This document shows, piece by piece, positions 20,178 to 29,329 of a DNA stretch of 64,000 bases. Origin of the DNA: Rhizobium sp. P32RR-XVIII (GTDB lineage Bacteria; Pseudomonadota; Alphaproteobacteria; Rhizobiales; Rhizobiaceae); contig NZ_JABAIH010000002.1 in NCBI RefSeq assembly GCF_012641395.1, positions 372,001 to 436,000 of the forward strand. The letters are read 5' to 3'. The position numbers and the translations under genes are program-made. The notes below the pieces were generated by a model. It was not told the origin of the DNA and did not search any database. It saw only the letters and a program-made list of their open reading frames with translations. Positions within the stretch are counted from its first letter, which is position 1. Every line of letters begins with the position of its first letter.

Positions 20178-20636
20178 TCAGGCGGTGCGTACCGTAACCG
20201 TCCCGACGAGGAGGTCGTGGATCAGGCGGCTGCGTTCGATGAAGAGACCAGCAAGCAGAATGAGCGGCGTCAGTACCGAGTTCAGGATCCAGAACAGCGC
20301 CAGATGCACGATCGCTGTCAGGAAATCCATCGGCCGTCCATCGACGCGGACGATCGCGATACCCATTGCGCGCATGCCTAGCGATGCCTGGCTTGGCCCG
20401 CCGACCGTCAGGCCGAAGTAGAGACCGGCAACCAGCACGAAGAGCGCCGGATAGAGCAGAAAGCCCAAGCCGAATGTCAGGATGGATAGGAAAAACAGCA
20501 CCACTGCGGCAGGAACGCAGAGCAGCAGGACGATGATGTAGTCGAGAATGAATGCAAAAACCCGGCGGCTGAGCGTGCCGCTGTAGGCGCGCCAGTCCTC
20601 CGGTGCAGCATAGAGCGGGTTCGGGTTAATGCTCAT
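20178..20636 (-). CDS. RDD family membrane protein
   Basis: 152 residues. The RDD domain begins YSGTLSRRVFAFILDYIIVL (Arg and the paired Asp in the first helix), with two more hydrophobic segments at about 52-80. SLGMRAMGIAIVRVDG is the conserved segment after the second helix. Function is not established; some RDD proteins act as Na+/H+ antiporters, others as accessory membrane proteins. It is 70 bases downstream of hemB, on the same strand. Confidence 0.88.
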   Translation of the reverse strand: MSINPNPLYAAPEDWRAYSGTLSRRVFAFILDYIIVLLLCVPAAVVLFFLSILTFGLGFLLYPALFVLVAGLYFGLTVGGPSQASLGMRAMGIAIVRVDGRPMDFLTAIVHLALFWILNSVLTPLILLAGLFIERSRLIHDLLVGTVTVRTA

Positions 20637-20706
20637 CGAGGTCTCCTTCGGAAAAACGATGCCAAAGATATGGTATCGGCGGCCGGAGATACAATAATGT
20701 GTGAAC

Positions 20707-21720
20707 TCACCGCTTGGCGAGCTGTCTGGCGACCTCGATCGCGAAATAGGTCAGGATCCCGTCGCAGCCCGCGCGCTTGAAGGCCAGCAGCGTTTCCATC
20801 ATCACCCGCTCACCATCGATCCAGCCGTTCATCGCCGCAGCCTTGATCTGGGTGTATTCGCCGGAAACTTGATAGGCGAAGGTCGGAAGACCGAAAGCTT
20901 CCTTCATCCGCCAACAGATGTCGAGATAGGGCAGGCCAGGCTTGACCATCAGCATGTCGGCGCCTTCCTCGACATCGAGAGCGGCGTCGCGGATTGCCTC
21001 GGTGCCGTTGGCGGGGTCGATGTAATAGGTCTTCTTGTCGCCTTTCAACAGGCCGCCGGTGGAAATCGCCTCGCGATAGGGGCCATAAAAGGCCGATGCG
21101 AATTTCGTCGCATAACTCATGATGCCGACATTCTGATGCCCTGCGGCGTCGAGCGCCCGGCGGATGGCGCCGATCCGCCCGTCCATCATTTCCGAGGGCG
21201 AGATGATGTCGGAACCGGCATCGGCCTGCATGACGGCAGCGCGTGCCACCTGATCGACCGTCTCGTCATTGGCGATCTCGCCGCCGCGCAGAATGCCGTC
21301 ATGCCCGTGGCTGGTGAAGGGGTCGAGGGCGACATCGGTGATCACGCCGATATCAGGCACGTGCTTCTTCAGTGCGATCGTCGCCTGGTTGATGAGGTTG
21401 TTGGCTTCGAGGCTGTTGGAGCCGGTTTCGTCGCGCAGCGCCATCTCGATGTTAGGGAAGGTCGCGATCGCCGGTACGCCGAGATCGGCCGCTTCCTTGG
21501 CCGCTTCGACCAGCTTGTCGACGCTCATGCGGTTGACGCCAGGCATGGCCGGGATCGGCTCGACGATGCCGGAGCCGGGAACCACGAAGACCGGCCATAT
21601 CAGGTCGTCCACCGTCAGACGATTTTCCTGCACCAGCCGGCGCGTCCAATCCGCCTTGCGGTTTCGCCGCATGCGGCGGTGTCCGGTGATTTCGTCGACG
21701 AGATGGGTCTTGTCCTGCAT
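20707..21720 (-). CDS. hemB: Delta-aminolevulinic acid dehydratase (porphobilinogen synthase)
   Basis: 337 residues. Condenses two 5-aminolevulinate molecules to porphobilinogen in haem synthesis. The Schiff-base lysine segment LMVKPGLPYLDI and the second active-site stretch YATKFASAFYGPYREA are present. The metal site reads DVALDPFTSHGHDGIL: the cysteines of zinc enzymes (pattern DVCFC..HCG) are replaced by Ala and Asp, the magnesium-type enzyme described in Bradyrhizobium and other alphaproteobacteria. It heads the leftward hemB-RDD-bpt-EamA group and diverges from the DUF6163 gene. Confidence 0.97.
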   Translation of the reverse strand: MQDKTHLVDEITGHRRMRRNRKADWTRRLVQENRLTVDDLIWPVFVVPGSGIVEPIPAMPGVNRMSVDKLVEAAKEAADLGVPAIATFPNIEMALRDETGSNSLEANNLINQATIALKKHVPDIGVITDVALDPFTSHGHDGILRGGEIANDETVDQVARAAVMQADAGSDIISPSEMMDGRIGAIRRALDAAGHQNVGIMSYATKFASAFYGPYREAISTGGLLKGDKKTYYIDPANGTEAIRDAALDVEEGADMLMVKPGLPYLDICWRMKEAFGLPTFAYQVSGEYTQIKAAAMNGWIDGERVMMETLLAFKRAGCDGILTYFAIEVARQLAKR

Positions 21721-21846
21721 TGTCTTTGGTCCCTGACCATTCTATTTCTCGGTGCGCTCATTATCACGACAGCCTGGAAAACCAAACCGGGCGATTGGCC
21801 GCGGGTGACAAGCCGCTGGCCCAACCGGAAACCTAACGTCTGCGCC

Positions 21847-22284
21847 ATGGAACATGATTCTCCGACAATGCCGAAGCGGACGCTGACGGACATTCTCTTC
21901 ATCCTCTTCCTGAGGCTGGTCGCGATCTCCTGCTTCTGTCTCGGCCTGCAATACTGGGCGATGCTCGTTGGCTATTCGCTGGCCGGGGCAGGGCGCTTCG
22001 ATCTGCTGAGCCTTCCGTGGAAGGTCGCGGCCACCAGCCTTGCCGTTCTCTTCCCCGTCGCGGCGCTCGGTCTCTGGCTAACGGTTTCGTGGGGGCCTGT
22101 TCTCTGGGTGCTCGCAGCCGGTGGACAGATTCTGATGTACGGCATGCTGCCCGAGACCTTCGGCGCCAACAGACTCATCGTTCTGCTGCATGGCGTGGTT
22201 GCGCTTCTCTACCTGGTTTTCCGCCTTGTGCTCTGGCTGGAAAACCGCCGCCACCGCCGCCAGGTAAGCGTTGATTTACCCTGA
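21847..22284 (+). CDS. DUF6163 family membrane protein
   Basis: 145 residues with four hydrophobic segments (about 18-42, 58-82, 85-100 and 112-130) and a basic tail ENRRHRRQV. I recognise it as a small rhizobial protein of unknown function that sits between hemB and the ldtR regulator. It diverges from hemB across 126 bases and reads toward ldtR, 131 bases ahead. No catalytic motif is seen. Confidence 0.8.
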   Translation: MEHDSPTMPKRTLTDILFILFLRLVAISCFCLGLQYWAMLVGYSLAGAGRFDLLSLPWKVAATSLAVLFPVAALGLWLTVSWGPVLWVLAAGGQILMYGMLPETFGANRLIVLLHGVVALLYLVFRLVLWLENRRHRRQVSVDLP

Positions 22285-22313
22285 TACAACGCGGGGTTTC
22301 CGGTAAGGTGCTG

Positions 22314-22330
22314 TTAAGCCTGCAGTTTAA
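22314..22330. promoter_or_regulatory. Imperfect palindrome upstream of ldtR
   Basis: TTAAGCCTGCAGTTTAA: TTAA at each end around a CTGCAG core, 86 bases before the ldtR ATG. MarR-family repressors bind 16-20 base inverted repeats of this size, often in their own promoters, so this is a candidate autoregulatory site. Symmetry is seen; binding is inferred. Confidence 0.35.
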
Positions 22331-22415
22331 GTAGAATTTTATTTGTATTCGATAGGGTCTCACTCAAGGCGGGAAGAAAACCAACACCGCCAAACAAAAC
22401 AGTGAGGCAGTCATC

Positions 22416-22931
22416 ATGAATACGAAAATCAAGCCGCAGGCGGCATCGAACTTCCGTGACCAGCAGGACCAGGACATCCGTGATCTTTACATGGAATCCC
22501 TTCATCTGGTTGAACGTCTTCACCGCCGTCTTCTGGATGTCATCAAGGACGAGTTCGACCGTCAGGGCCGCAGCGACGTCAATGCTATCCAGGCTCTGCT
22601 CCTTTTCAACATCGGCAATTCCGAGCTGACCGCAGGCGAGCTGCGCTCGCGTGGTTATTATCTCGGCTCGAACGTTTCCTACAACGTCAAGAAGCTTGTC
22701 GACCTTGGCTTCATCAATCACCAGCGCTCGCGCATCGACCGCCGCTCCGTCCGCATCAGCCTGACGGACACCGGCGCCGAGATCGCCGAAACGGTCGCCA
22801 GGCTCTACGAGCGCCACATCACCTCGATCGACAAGGTTGGCGGCATCGGCACCGACGAGTTCACCCAGATGAACAAGCTCCTGCAGCGCCTCGACCGCTT
22901 CTGGAACGACAGCATCATGTACCGCCTCTAG
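22416..22931 (+). CDS. ldtR: MarR-family winged-helix regulator LdtR
   Basis: 171 residues. The winged-helix region (ALLLFNIGNSELTAGELRSR, GYYLGSNVSYNVKKLVDLGF, DRRSVRISLTDTG) is the MarR/LdtR pattern. In Liberibacter and Sinorhizobium, LdtR controls an L,D-transpeptidase gene, osmotic tolerance and motility. Here an L,D-transpeptidase lies 1.4 kb downstream with one glycosyltransferase-like gene between, which supports the name. A strong terminator follows at 22972-23002, so it is its own transcript. Confidence 0.92.
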   Translation: MNTKIKPQAASNFRDQQDQDIRDLYMESLHLVERLHRRLLDVIKDEFDRQGRSDVNAIQALLLFNIGNSELTAGELRSRGYYLGSNVSYNVKKLVDLGFINHQRSRIDRRSVRISLTDTGAEIAETVARLYERHITSIDKVGGIGTDEFTQMNKLLQRLDRFWNDSIMYRL

Positions 22932-22971
22932 GGCTCTGGCGGCAGGTACATTCGGGAATGATCGCTTCGGC

Positions 22972-23010
22972 AGGGGTGTTCGGGCGCGGCTCGAACACCC
23001 CTTCCGTTTT
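22972..23010 (+). terminator. Intrinsic terminator of ldtR
   Basis: Eleven-base arms AGGGGTGTTCG / CGAACACCCCT (22972-22982 and 22992-23002) with a GC-rich loop, followed by TCCGTTTT. Confidence 0.85.
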
Positions 23011-23052
23011 CATGAATGACGGCGACGGAAGCGGATATTCTACGCAGGCGGC

Positions 23053-23081
23053 TTGAACATCGAGCCGATAAGGACTTTATA
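23053..23081 (+). promoter_or_regulatory. Candidate sigma-70 promoter of the glycosyltransferase-like gene
   Basis: TTGAAC (23053-23058), 17-base spacer, TTTATA (23076-23081). The predicted start point is about 25 bases before the ATG at 23114. It lies between the ldtR terminator and the gene, which fits an independent promoter. Confidence 0.4.
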
Positions 23082-23113
23082 TCCGCCGCCCGGAACGGAA
23101 ACGACGGAAGACA

Positions 23114-23956
23114 ATGACAAATGTTCTGGCCGCAAGCGGCGGCGTCAAGCAGGTGATCTGCATCAGTTGGGGGACGAAATACGGCCCGCCCTTCATCAAC
23201 CGGCTCTACGCCATGGTGAAGCGCAATATCACGCCGCCTTTCACCTTCACCTGCTTTACCGATAATCGCAACGACCTCAATCCGGAGATCCTCTGCGAGG
23301 ACCTGCCACCGCTCGATGTCGAGAACATGCCGGTTAACACCAAAGGCATATGGCCCAAGGCGCGTCTCTGGGGTCCGAAGCTCGGCAATCTCAAAGGGCC
23401 TGTCCTCTTTCTGGATCTCGATCTGGTGACCGTCGGTTCGCTTGACGGCTTCTTCGAGATCGGCGACGCGGACGACGTCGTGATGTCCCGCAACCAGACG
23501 ACGCCCTTCGAACGGCTGGGGCAGACCTCGCTGTTCCGCTTCTCGGTCGGCAAGCTCGTTCCCCTGCAGGAGAAGTTCCGCTCCAACCCGCAGGGCGTGG
23601 CCGACGAATACGAATTCGAGCAGCGCTTCGTGACCCGGAATGCTCCCGGCGGGCCGAAGTTCTTCCCGCGCCGCTGGGTCCTGCACTTCCGGCAGGATTG
23701 CCGCTGGCCGATGCCGCTGAACTATTTCCTGACGCCGCGCCTGCCGGCCGATGCGCGGGTGGTGCTGTTCCCCCGCGGCTTTCATCCGCAATTTGCGGTC
23801 GAGGGACAGTTCGGCCCGAGGGGACGCGCGGCGACGCCGCTCGAACATATCCTCGGCATGTTCGACCCCGACAGGCGGAAGAAGCGGCCGTTGTTCCGCT
23901 ACCTGCGCCACTATATCCGCCCCACGCCGTGGGTAGGCGAACACTGGCGCGAGTGA
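23114..23956 (+). CDS. Glycosyltransferase-like protein with DxD motif
   Basis: 280 residues. The N-terminus VKQVICISWGTKYGPPFINR and the hydrophobic strand followed by the metal/nucleotide-sugar motif VLFLDLDLVTVGSL (D101-x-D103) resemble retaining GT-A glycosyltransferases of the GT8 kind. The C-terminus is rich in basic and aromatic residues (RPLFRYLRHYIRPTPW) and may touch the membrane. No transmembrane helix is present, so it is probably cytoplasmic. The acceptor is unknown. It stands between ldtR and an L,D-transpeptidase, so an envelope glycan is the simplest guess. Confidence 0.75.
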   Translation: MTNVLAASGGVKQVICISWGTKYGPPFINRLYAMVKRNITPPFTFTCFTDNRNDLNPEILCEDLPPLDVENMPVNTKGIWPKARLWGPKLGNLKGPVLFLDLDLVTVGSLDGFFEIGDADDVVMSRNQTTPFERLGQTSLFRFSVGKLVPLQEKFRSNPQGVADEYEFEQRFVTRNAPGGPKFFPRRWVLHFRQDCRWPMPLNYFLTPRLPADARVVLFPRGFHPQFAVEGQFGPRGRAATPLEHILGMFDPDRRKKRPLFRYLRHYIRPTPWVGEHWRE

Positions 23957-24368
23957 GCCGGCAGGGAAGGGCGCTCGCGCCTTTCGCGCTTGCGTGTCAT
24001 CTTTGCAACGCATCGCAGCCAAGCGTTGTCGCCCGTATCCAGGCCGCTTTTTAGCCGCTATTGACCAGCACGGTTCGAGGATCGATATGGCTTCGTCTGT
24101 GCTGCTCACCTGCCGGCGTTTGTCAATACGGGGCGTCATGCGACACGAATCGGCCATATTGGTGTGAGAGCGGAATGCACCGTAAGCGGCGCTTTCCGGC
24201 ACAGTAATTCAAGGTAGTCCGCGCTTCCGGCTCGCAATCTTGTGATGTCCGGAGGCGTAAAAATGGTGACGTGCCAAAAAAACGGAATGATACTGGACTG
24301 CGTTGCGGCGCAGTGAATCGCAAACCCGCGGTTTTCCTTTCAGGCTGCGGCATTCAGTGGTTGGGAAT
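23957..24368. other. 412-base intergenic region before the L,D-transpeptidase
   Basis: No reading frame with family resemblance or a good ribosome-binding site was found on either strand. The last ~130 bases before the ATG are richer in A and T and should contain the promoter. No clear -35/-10 pair or long palindrome stands out. It is the natural place to look for an LdtR site. Confidence 0.5.
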
Positions 24369-25673
24369 ATGTCGAAGAAGAATGGTATTGAAGCTCTCTC
24401 GCGCCGCGCTTTTCTAGCGTCTGCGGCAACCGTCGGCGCCAGCGCAATCGCCGCCCCGGCTTTCGCGCAGTCGGCGCTTGATGCGCTGATCAACGCACCG
24501 CGCCGCGGCGATTGGGACGACCAGTTCGACGCCAAGGCGGCATCGCGTACGGCGGCCGCTGTTGTTTCCAATACGCCGATCCTCAGCCCGCAGGCGGTTC
24601 CGAGCATCCAGCAGGGGATTATGCAGTATCAGCAGATCGCCTCGGCCGGCGGCTGGCCTCAGGTCAATCCCGGCGAGCAGCGTCTGCAGCTCGGCGTGAC
24701 GGATCCTTCTGTCCAGGCCCTGCGCCAGCGCCTGGCCATTACCGGCGACCTTCCGCAGGAAGCCGGCATGTCTTCCGCCTTCGACTCCTATGTTGATGGC
24801 GCGGTCAAGCGCTTCCAGGCCCGTCATGGCTTGCCTGCCGACGGCGTCATTGGCGAATTCACCCTGAAGGCGTTGAATATTCCTGTCGAGGTGCGCCTGC
24901 AGCAGCTGAATACCAACCTGATCCGCATGCAGACCTTCCCGGAAGATCTCGGCCGCCGCCACGTCATGGTCAACATTCCCGCCGCCTATGTCGAGGCAGT
25001 CGAGGACGGCAGCGTGGCGACGCGTCATGCGGCCATCGTCGGCCGTATCACCCGCCCCACGCACATCATCAACTCGAAGATCTACGAGGTCATCCTCAAT
25101 CCTTACTGGACGGCACCGCGCTCGATCATCGAGAAGGACATCGTGCCGCTGATGCGTAAGGACCCGACCTATCTCGAGCGCAACAACATTCGTCTCTTGG
25201 ACGGCAAGGGCAACGAAGTGGCGCCGGAAACGATCGATTGGAACGCTGAAAAGGCTCCGAACCTGATGTTCCGTCAGGACCCTGGCAAGAACAATGCCAT
25301 GGCCTCCACGAAGATCAATTTCCATAACCCGAACAACGAGTACATGCACGACACGCCGGAGCAGGGCCTGTTCAACAAGCTGATGCGCTTCGATAGCTCG
25401 GGCTGCGTCCGCGTTCAGAACGTTCGCGACCTTTCGAACTGGCTGTTGCGCGAAACCCCCGGCTGGTCGCGTCAGCAGATGGAACAGGTCATCGCAAGCC
25501 GCGTCAACACGCCGATCACGCTTGCCGAGGAAGTGCCGGTCTATTTCGTCTATATCTCCGCCTGGGGCATGCCGGACGGCATCGTTCAGTTCCGCGACGA
25601 TATCTATCATCTCGACGGCAACGACGAACTCGCCCTCGACACGACCCAGGGTATGGAGCAGCCGGTACAATAA
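24369..25673 (+). CDS. ldtP: L,D-transpeptidase (YkuD), Tat-exported
   Basis: 434 residues from the ATG at 24369. The twin-arginine signal SRRAFLASAATVGASAIAAP (residues 11-30) is followed by a peptidoglycan-binding-like domain (LRQRLAITGDLPQE and VKRFQARHGLPADGVIGEFT, about 118-175). The YkuD catalytic domain has MHDTPEQGLFNKLMRFDSSG then CVRV, with the nucleophilic Cys. It forms 3-3 cross-links in peptidoglycan or links proteins to it; in Rhizobiales such enzymes matter for polar growth. Naming as the LdtR target ldtP rests on the neighbourhood. An upstream in-frame ATG at 24303 only adds a non-signal leader. A terminator follows. Confidence 0.9.
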   Translation: MSKKNGIEALSRRAFLASAATVGASAIAAPAFAQSALDALINAPRRGDWDDQFDAKAASRTAAAVVSNTPILSPQAVPSIQQGIMQYQQIASAGGWPQVNPGEQRLQLGVTDPSVQALRQRLAITGDLPQEAGMSSAFDSYVDGAVKRFQARHGLPADGVIGEFTLKALNIPVEVRLQQLNTNLIRMQTFPEDLGRRHVMVNIPAAYVEAVEDGSVATRHAAIVGRITRPTHIINSKIYEVILNPYWTAPRSIIEKDIVPLMRKDPTYLERNNIRLLDGKGNEVAPETIDWNAEKAPNLMFRQDPGKNNAMASTKINFHNPNNEYMHDTPEQGLFNKLMRFDSSGCVRVQNVRDLSNWLLRETPGWSRQQMEQVIASRVNTPITLAEEVPVYFVYISAWGMPDGIVQFRDDIYHLDGNDELALDTTQGMEQPVQ

Positions 25674-25702
25674 GATAGGCGGCTGTACCGCAGTCTTCTG
25701 AG

Positions 25703-25729
25703 AACCGCGCCTTCGAGCGCGGTTTTTTG
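25703..25729 (+). terminator. Intrinsic terminator of the L,D-transpeptidase
   Basis: AACCGCGC-CTTCGA-GCGCGGTT (25703-25724), continuing into a run of T. Confidence 0.88.
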
Positions 25730-25838
25730 TTCGGCGGTTGCCACCTCGCGCTCTTTGCCTAGCAAATGTCGTTCTTCGTATTGCTCTTGGCAGGGCGGAA
25801 CGCTAAAGCTTCGCGCATTCCAGTTGAGGAGCCCGCCG

Positions 25839-27137
25839 ATGACAAATGCTTCTACCGAAACCTTCTTCAATCGTTCGCTTGCCGATACCGATCCGGAAAT
25901 CTTCGGCGCGATCCAGAAGGAACTCGGCCGCCAGCGGCATGAGATTGAGCTGATCGCCTCGGAAAACATCGTTTCCCGCGCGGTGCTGGAAGCCCAGGGC
26001 TCCATCATGACGAACAAGTATGCGGAAGGCTATCCGGGCAAGCGCTACTACGGCGGCTGCCAGTTCGTCGATATCGCTGAAGAACTGGCGATCGAACGTG
26101 CCAAGAAGCTCTTCGGCGTCAATTTCGCGAACGTCCAGCCGAATTCCGGTTCGCAGATGAACCAGGCGGTCTTCCTGGCGCTGCTGCAGCCGGGCGACAC
26201 GTTCATGGGCCTCGACCTCAACTCGGGCGGTCACCTGACGCATGGTTCGCCGGTCAACATGTCCGGCAAGTGGTTCAACGTCGTATCCTACGGCGTCCGC
26301 GAGGGCGACAACCTGCTCGATATGGACGAAGTCGCCCGCAAGGCGGAAGAGCACAAGCCGAAGCTCATCATCGCCGGCGGCACCGCGTACTCCCGTATCT
26401 GGGACTGGAAGCGTTTCCGCGAGATCGCCGACTCCGTCGGTGCCTACCTGATGGTTGACATGGCCCACATCGCCGGTCTCGTCGCCGGTGACCAGCATCC
26501 GTCGCCGTTCCCGCACTGCCATGTCGCGACGACGACGACCCACAAGTCGCTCCGCGGCCCGCGCGGTGGTGTGATCCTGACGAATGACGAAGATCTGGCG
26601 AAGAAGTTCAACTCGGCCGTCTTCCCGGGTCTCCAGGGCGGTCCGCTGATGCACATCATTGCCGCCAAGGCCGTTGCCTTCAGTGAAGCGCTGCAGCCTG
26701 AATTCAAGGATTACGCGGCCCAGATCGTTAAGAATGCCAAGGCGCTGGCCGAAACCCTGATCGCAGGCGGCCTCGACGTCGTTTCCGGCGGCACGGACAA
26801 CCACCTGATGCTCGTCGACCTTCGCAAGAAGAACGCGACCGGCAAGCGCGCCGAAGCAGCCCTCGGCCGCGCCTACATCACCTGCAACAAGAACGGCATC
26901 CCGTTCGATCCGGAGAAGCCCTTCGTCACCTCGGGTGTGCGTCTCGGCGCTCCGGCCGGCACCACGCGCGGCTTCAAGGAAGCGGAATTCAAGGAAATCG
27001 GCAATCTCATCGTCGAGGTTCTTGACGGCCTGAAGGTCGCCAATTCCGACGAGGGGAATGCCGCTGTGGAAGCCGCTGTCCGTGGCAAGGTCACCCAACT
27101 GACCGGCCGCTTCCCAATGTACGATTACATCGGCTGA
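25839..27137 (+). CDS. glyA: Serine hydroxymethyltransferase
   Basis: 432 residues from the ATG at 25839, which has GAGGA at good spacing. Interconverts serine and glycine with tetrahydrofolate, supplying one-carbon units. The PLP lysine is in [15 protein letters not shown]. Other signatures: [55 protein letters not shown]. nrdR follows 9 bases later, starting a glyA-nrdR-ribD-ribE operon. Confidence 0.98.
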   Translation: MTNASTETFFNRSLADTDPEIFGAIQKELGRQRHEIELIASENIVSRAVLEAQGSIMTNKYAEGYPGKRYYGGCQFVDIAEELAIERAKKLFGVNFANVQPNSGSQMNQAVFLALLQPGDTFMGLDLNSGGHLTHGSPVNMSGKWFNVVSYGVREGDNLLDMDEVARKAEEHKPKLIIAGGTAYSRIWDWKRFREIADSVGAYLMVDMAHIAGLVAGDQHPSPFPHCHVATTTTHKSLRGPRGGVILTNDEDLAKKFNSAVFPGLQGGPLMHIIAAKAVAFSEALQPEFKDYAAQIVKNAKALAETLIAGGLDVVSGGTDNHLMLVDLRKKNATGKRAEAALGRAYITCNKNGIPFDPEKPFVTSGVRLGAPAGTTRGFKEAEFKEIGNLIVEVLDGLKVANSDEGNAAVEAAVRGKVTQLTGRFPMYDYIG

Positions 27138-27146
27138 GAGTAGCGC

Positions 27147-27623
27147 ATGCGCTGCCCATTCTGCGGATCGGAAGACACCCAGGTCAAGGATTCACGCCCG
27201 GCGGAGGACAACACGTCCATCCGCCGCAGGCGTATCTGTCCCGATTGCGGGGGCCGTTTCACCACCTTCGAGCGCGTGCAATTGCGCGAGCTGATGGTCG
27301 TCAAGAAGACCGGACGCAAGGTGCCGTTCGACCGCGACAAGCTGGTACGGTCCTTCGAGATCGCACTGCGCAAGCGCCCGGTCGACCGCGACCGCATCGA
27401 GCGCGCCGTGTCCGGCATCGTCCGGCGCCTCGAAAGCTCCGGTGAGGTCGAAATCAGTTCCGAGGCCATCGGCCTTCAGGTGCTCGAGGCCCTCAAAAGC
27501 CTCGACGACGTCGGCTTCGTTCGCTATGCGTCGGTCTATCGGGATTTCTCGCATGCCGAGGATTTCGAAAAGGTCATCTCCGAGATCAACGCGAAGATCA
27601 GCCGCGACACGCTGGAGACCTGA
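27147..27623 (+). CDS. nrdR: Transcriptional repressor NrdR
   Basis: 158 residues. ATP/dATP-sensing repressor of ribonucleotide reductase genes. A zinc ribbon with CPFCGS (C3, C6) and CPDCGG (C31, C34) is followed by an ATP-cone domain ([20 protein letters not shown] onward, about 49-139). The position directly after glyA and before ribD is common in Rhizobiales. Confidence 0.98.
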   Translation: MRCPFCGSEDTQVKDSRPAEDNTSIRRRRICPDCGGRFTTFERVQLRELMVVKKTGRKVPFDRDKLVRSFEIALRKRPVDRDRIERAVSGIVRRLESSGEVEISSEAIGLQVLEALKSLDDVGFVRYASVYRDFSHAEDFEKVISEINAKISRDTLET

Positions 27624-27626
27624 GCC

Positions 27627-28709
27627 ATGGGCGTCGGGCCGCACGACGAGCGTTTCATGGCAGCGGCAATCCGGCTCTCCCGCTGGCATACCGGCCTGAC
27701 CTCGACGAACCCTTCCGTCGGCTGCCTGATCGTTCGCGATGGCGTGATCGTCGGCCGCGGCGTTACCGCGCTGGGTGGCCGCCCGCATGCGGAGCCGCAA
27801 GCGCTCGCTGACGCAGCCGAGCTTGCCCGCGGCGCCACCGCCTATGTGACACTCGAGCCTTGCTCGCACCACGGCAAGACACCGCCCTGCGCGGAGGCCC
27901 TGATTGCCTACGGCGTCGCCCGCGTCGTCATTGCCGTCACCGATCCCGATCCACGCGTTTCCGGCCGCGGCATCGCGCTGCTCCGCGCTGCGGGCATCGA
28001 GGTTGATGCCGGCCTGCTGGAGGAGGAGGGCCGCCGTGCGCTTGCCGGCTACCTCACGCGGCAGACAAAGAACCGCCCCTATGTCACTCTTAAGCTTGCC
28101 ATTTCGGCTGACGGGATGATCGGGCGGGAAGGCGGAGGACAGGTTGCGATCACCGGACCGGCCGCCCGTGCGCAGGTTCATTCACTGCGTGCCGAAACCG
28201 ATGCCATCCTCGTAGGCATTGGTACTGCAATCGCCGACGACCCGCTGCTGACAGTGCGCACGCCCGGCCTCGAATCGCAATCGCCGATCCGCACCGTGCT
28301 TGATCCGGCGCTGGAGCTGCCGCTCACCAGCAAACTGGTCAACTCCGCGCGAGACGTGCCGGTCATCGTGGTTGCGAGGCCAGAGATGGACGAGGCTCGC
28401 GCCGAACCCTTGCGGTCTGCTGGCGTCGAGATACTTCCCTGCGATCCTTACCATCCCGAGGTGCTGCTACCTGCACTCGCCTCGCGCGGTATCTCCTCGC
28501 TGCTCGTGGAAGGCGGAGCGAAGACGGCGCGGCTTTTCCTCGACGCCGGGCTGGTCGATCGCATCCAGCTTTATCAAGGTCCGGGAACGATCGGCGAGGG
28601 AGGTATTGAATCGCCGCTGCAGAAGACAGACATGCCATCGGGTTTTGCTCATAGAGGCACGTTTATTTTCGGCGAAGACCGCCTGGACGAATACGAAAGA
28701 GAGCTTTGA
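27627..28709 (+). CDS. ribD: Bifunctional riboflavin biosynthesis deaminase/reductase RibD
   Basis: 360 residues. The N-terminal zinc deaminase has H54-A-E56 and the PCSHHGKTPPC segment (C79, C88); the C-terminal reductase starts near residue 147 (RPYVTLKLAISADGMIG) and includes SLLVEGGAKTARLFLDAGLVD. It converts the first GTP-derived pyrimidine toward the ribityllumazine precursor. The start is 3 bases after the nrdR stop, and the stop overlaps the ribE start by one base (TGATG). Confidence 0.97.
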   Translation: MGVGPHDERFMAAAIRLSRWHTGLTSTNPSVGCLIVRDGVIVGRGVTALGGRPHAEPQALADAAELARGATAYVTLEPCSHHGKTPPCAEALIAYGVARVVIAVTDPDPRVSGRGIALLRAAGIEVDAGLLEEEGRRALAGYLTRQTKNRPYVTLKLAISADGMIGREGGGQVAITGPAARAQVHSLRAETDAILVGIGTAIADDPLLTVRTPGLESQSPIRTVLDPALELPLTSKLVNSARDVPVIVVARPEMDEARAEPLRSAGVEILPCDPYHPEVLLPALASRGISSLLVEGGAKTARLFLDAGLVDRIQLYQGPGTIGEGGIESPLQKTDMPSGFAHRGTFIFGEDRLDEYEREL

Positions 28710-29329
28710 TGTTCACCGGAATTGTCACCGACGTCGGCACGATCGAATCCGTTTCCCCCATGAACGAGGGCGTGAAGCTCCGCGTGGCCACCGCTTACGA
28801 TCCGGCGACCATCGATATGGGGGCGTCGATTTCGCATTCGGGCGTGTGCCTGACCGTGACCGGCCTGCCGGACGAAGGCAGCAACGGCCGCTGGTTCGAG
28901 GTCGAGGCTTGGGAGGAGGCGCTTCGGCTCACGACCATCGCGACCTGGAAGGAGGGGACGCGCGTCAATCTCGAACGCTCTCTGAAGATCGGTGACGAGC
29001 TGGGCGGCCACATCGTTTCCGGGCATGTCGATGGTAAAGCCGAAATCGTCTCGGTGACCGCTGAAGGCGACGCCACGCGCTACCGGCTGCGCGCGCCGGA
29101 GCATCTCGCCAAATTCGTGGCGCCGAAGGGCTCGATAGCGCTCGATGGCACGTCGCTGACCGTCAATGCGGTCGACGGCGCCGATTTTGATGTCCTGTTG
29201 ATCCGCCACACGCTTGAGGTCACGACCTGGGGCGAGCGCAAGGCCGGCGATTTCGTCAATTTCGAGGTCGATACGATGGCGCGCTATGCGGCTAGGCTGG
29301 CTGAGTTCCCGTCCGCGAAAGCAGAATGA
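28709..29329 (+). CDS. ribE: Riboflavin synthase alpha chain
   Basis: 206 residues from the ATG at 28709. Two lumazine-binding repeats: MFTGIVTDVGTIE at the start with SHSGVCLTV, and IGDELGGHIVSGHVDG with LDGTSLTVNAV in the second half. It dismutates two 6,7-dimethyl-8-ribityllumazine molecules. The last 38 bases overlap the convergent acetyltransferase gene, which ends this operon. ribH, normally the next gene, lies 1.8 kb further on. Confidence 0.96.
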   Translation: MFTGIVTDVGTIESVSPMNEGVKLRVATAYDPATIDMGASISHSGVCLTVTGLPDEGSNGRWFEVEAWEEALRLTTIATWKEGTRVNLERSLKIGDELGGHIVSGHVDGKAEIVSVTAEGDATRYRLRAPEHLAKFVAPKGSIALDGTSLTVNAVDGADFDVLLIRHTLEVTTWGERKAGDFVNFEVDTMARYAARLAEFPSAKAE

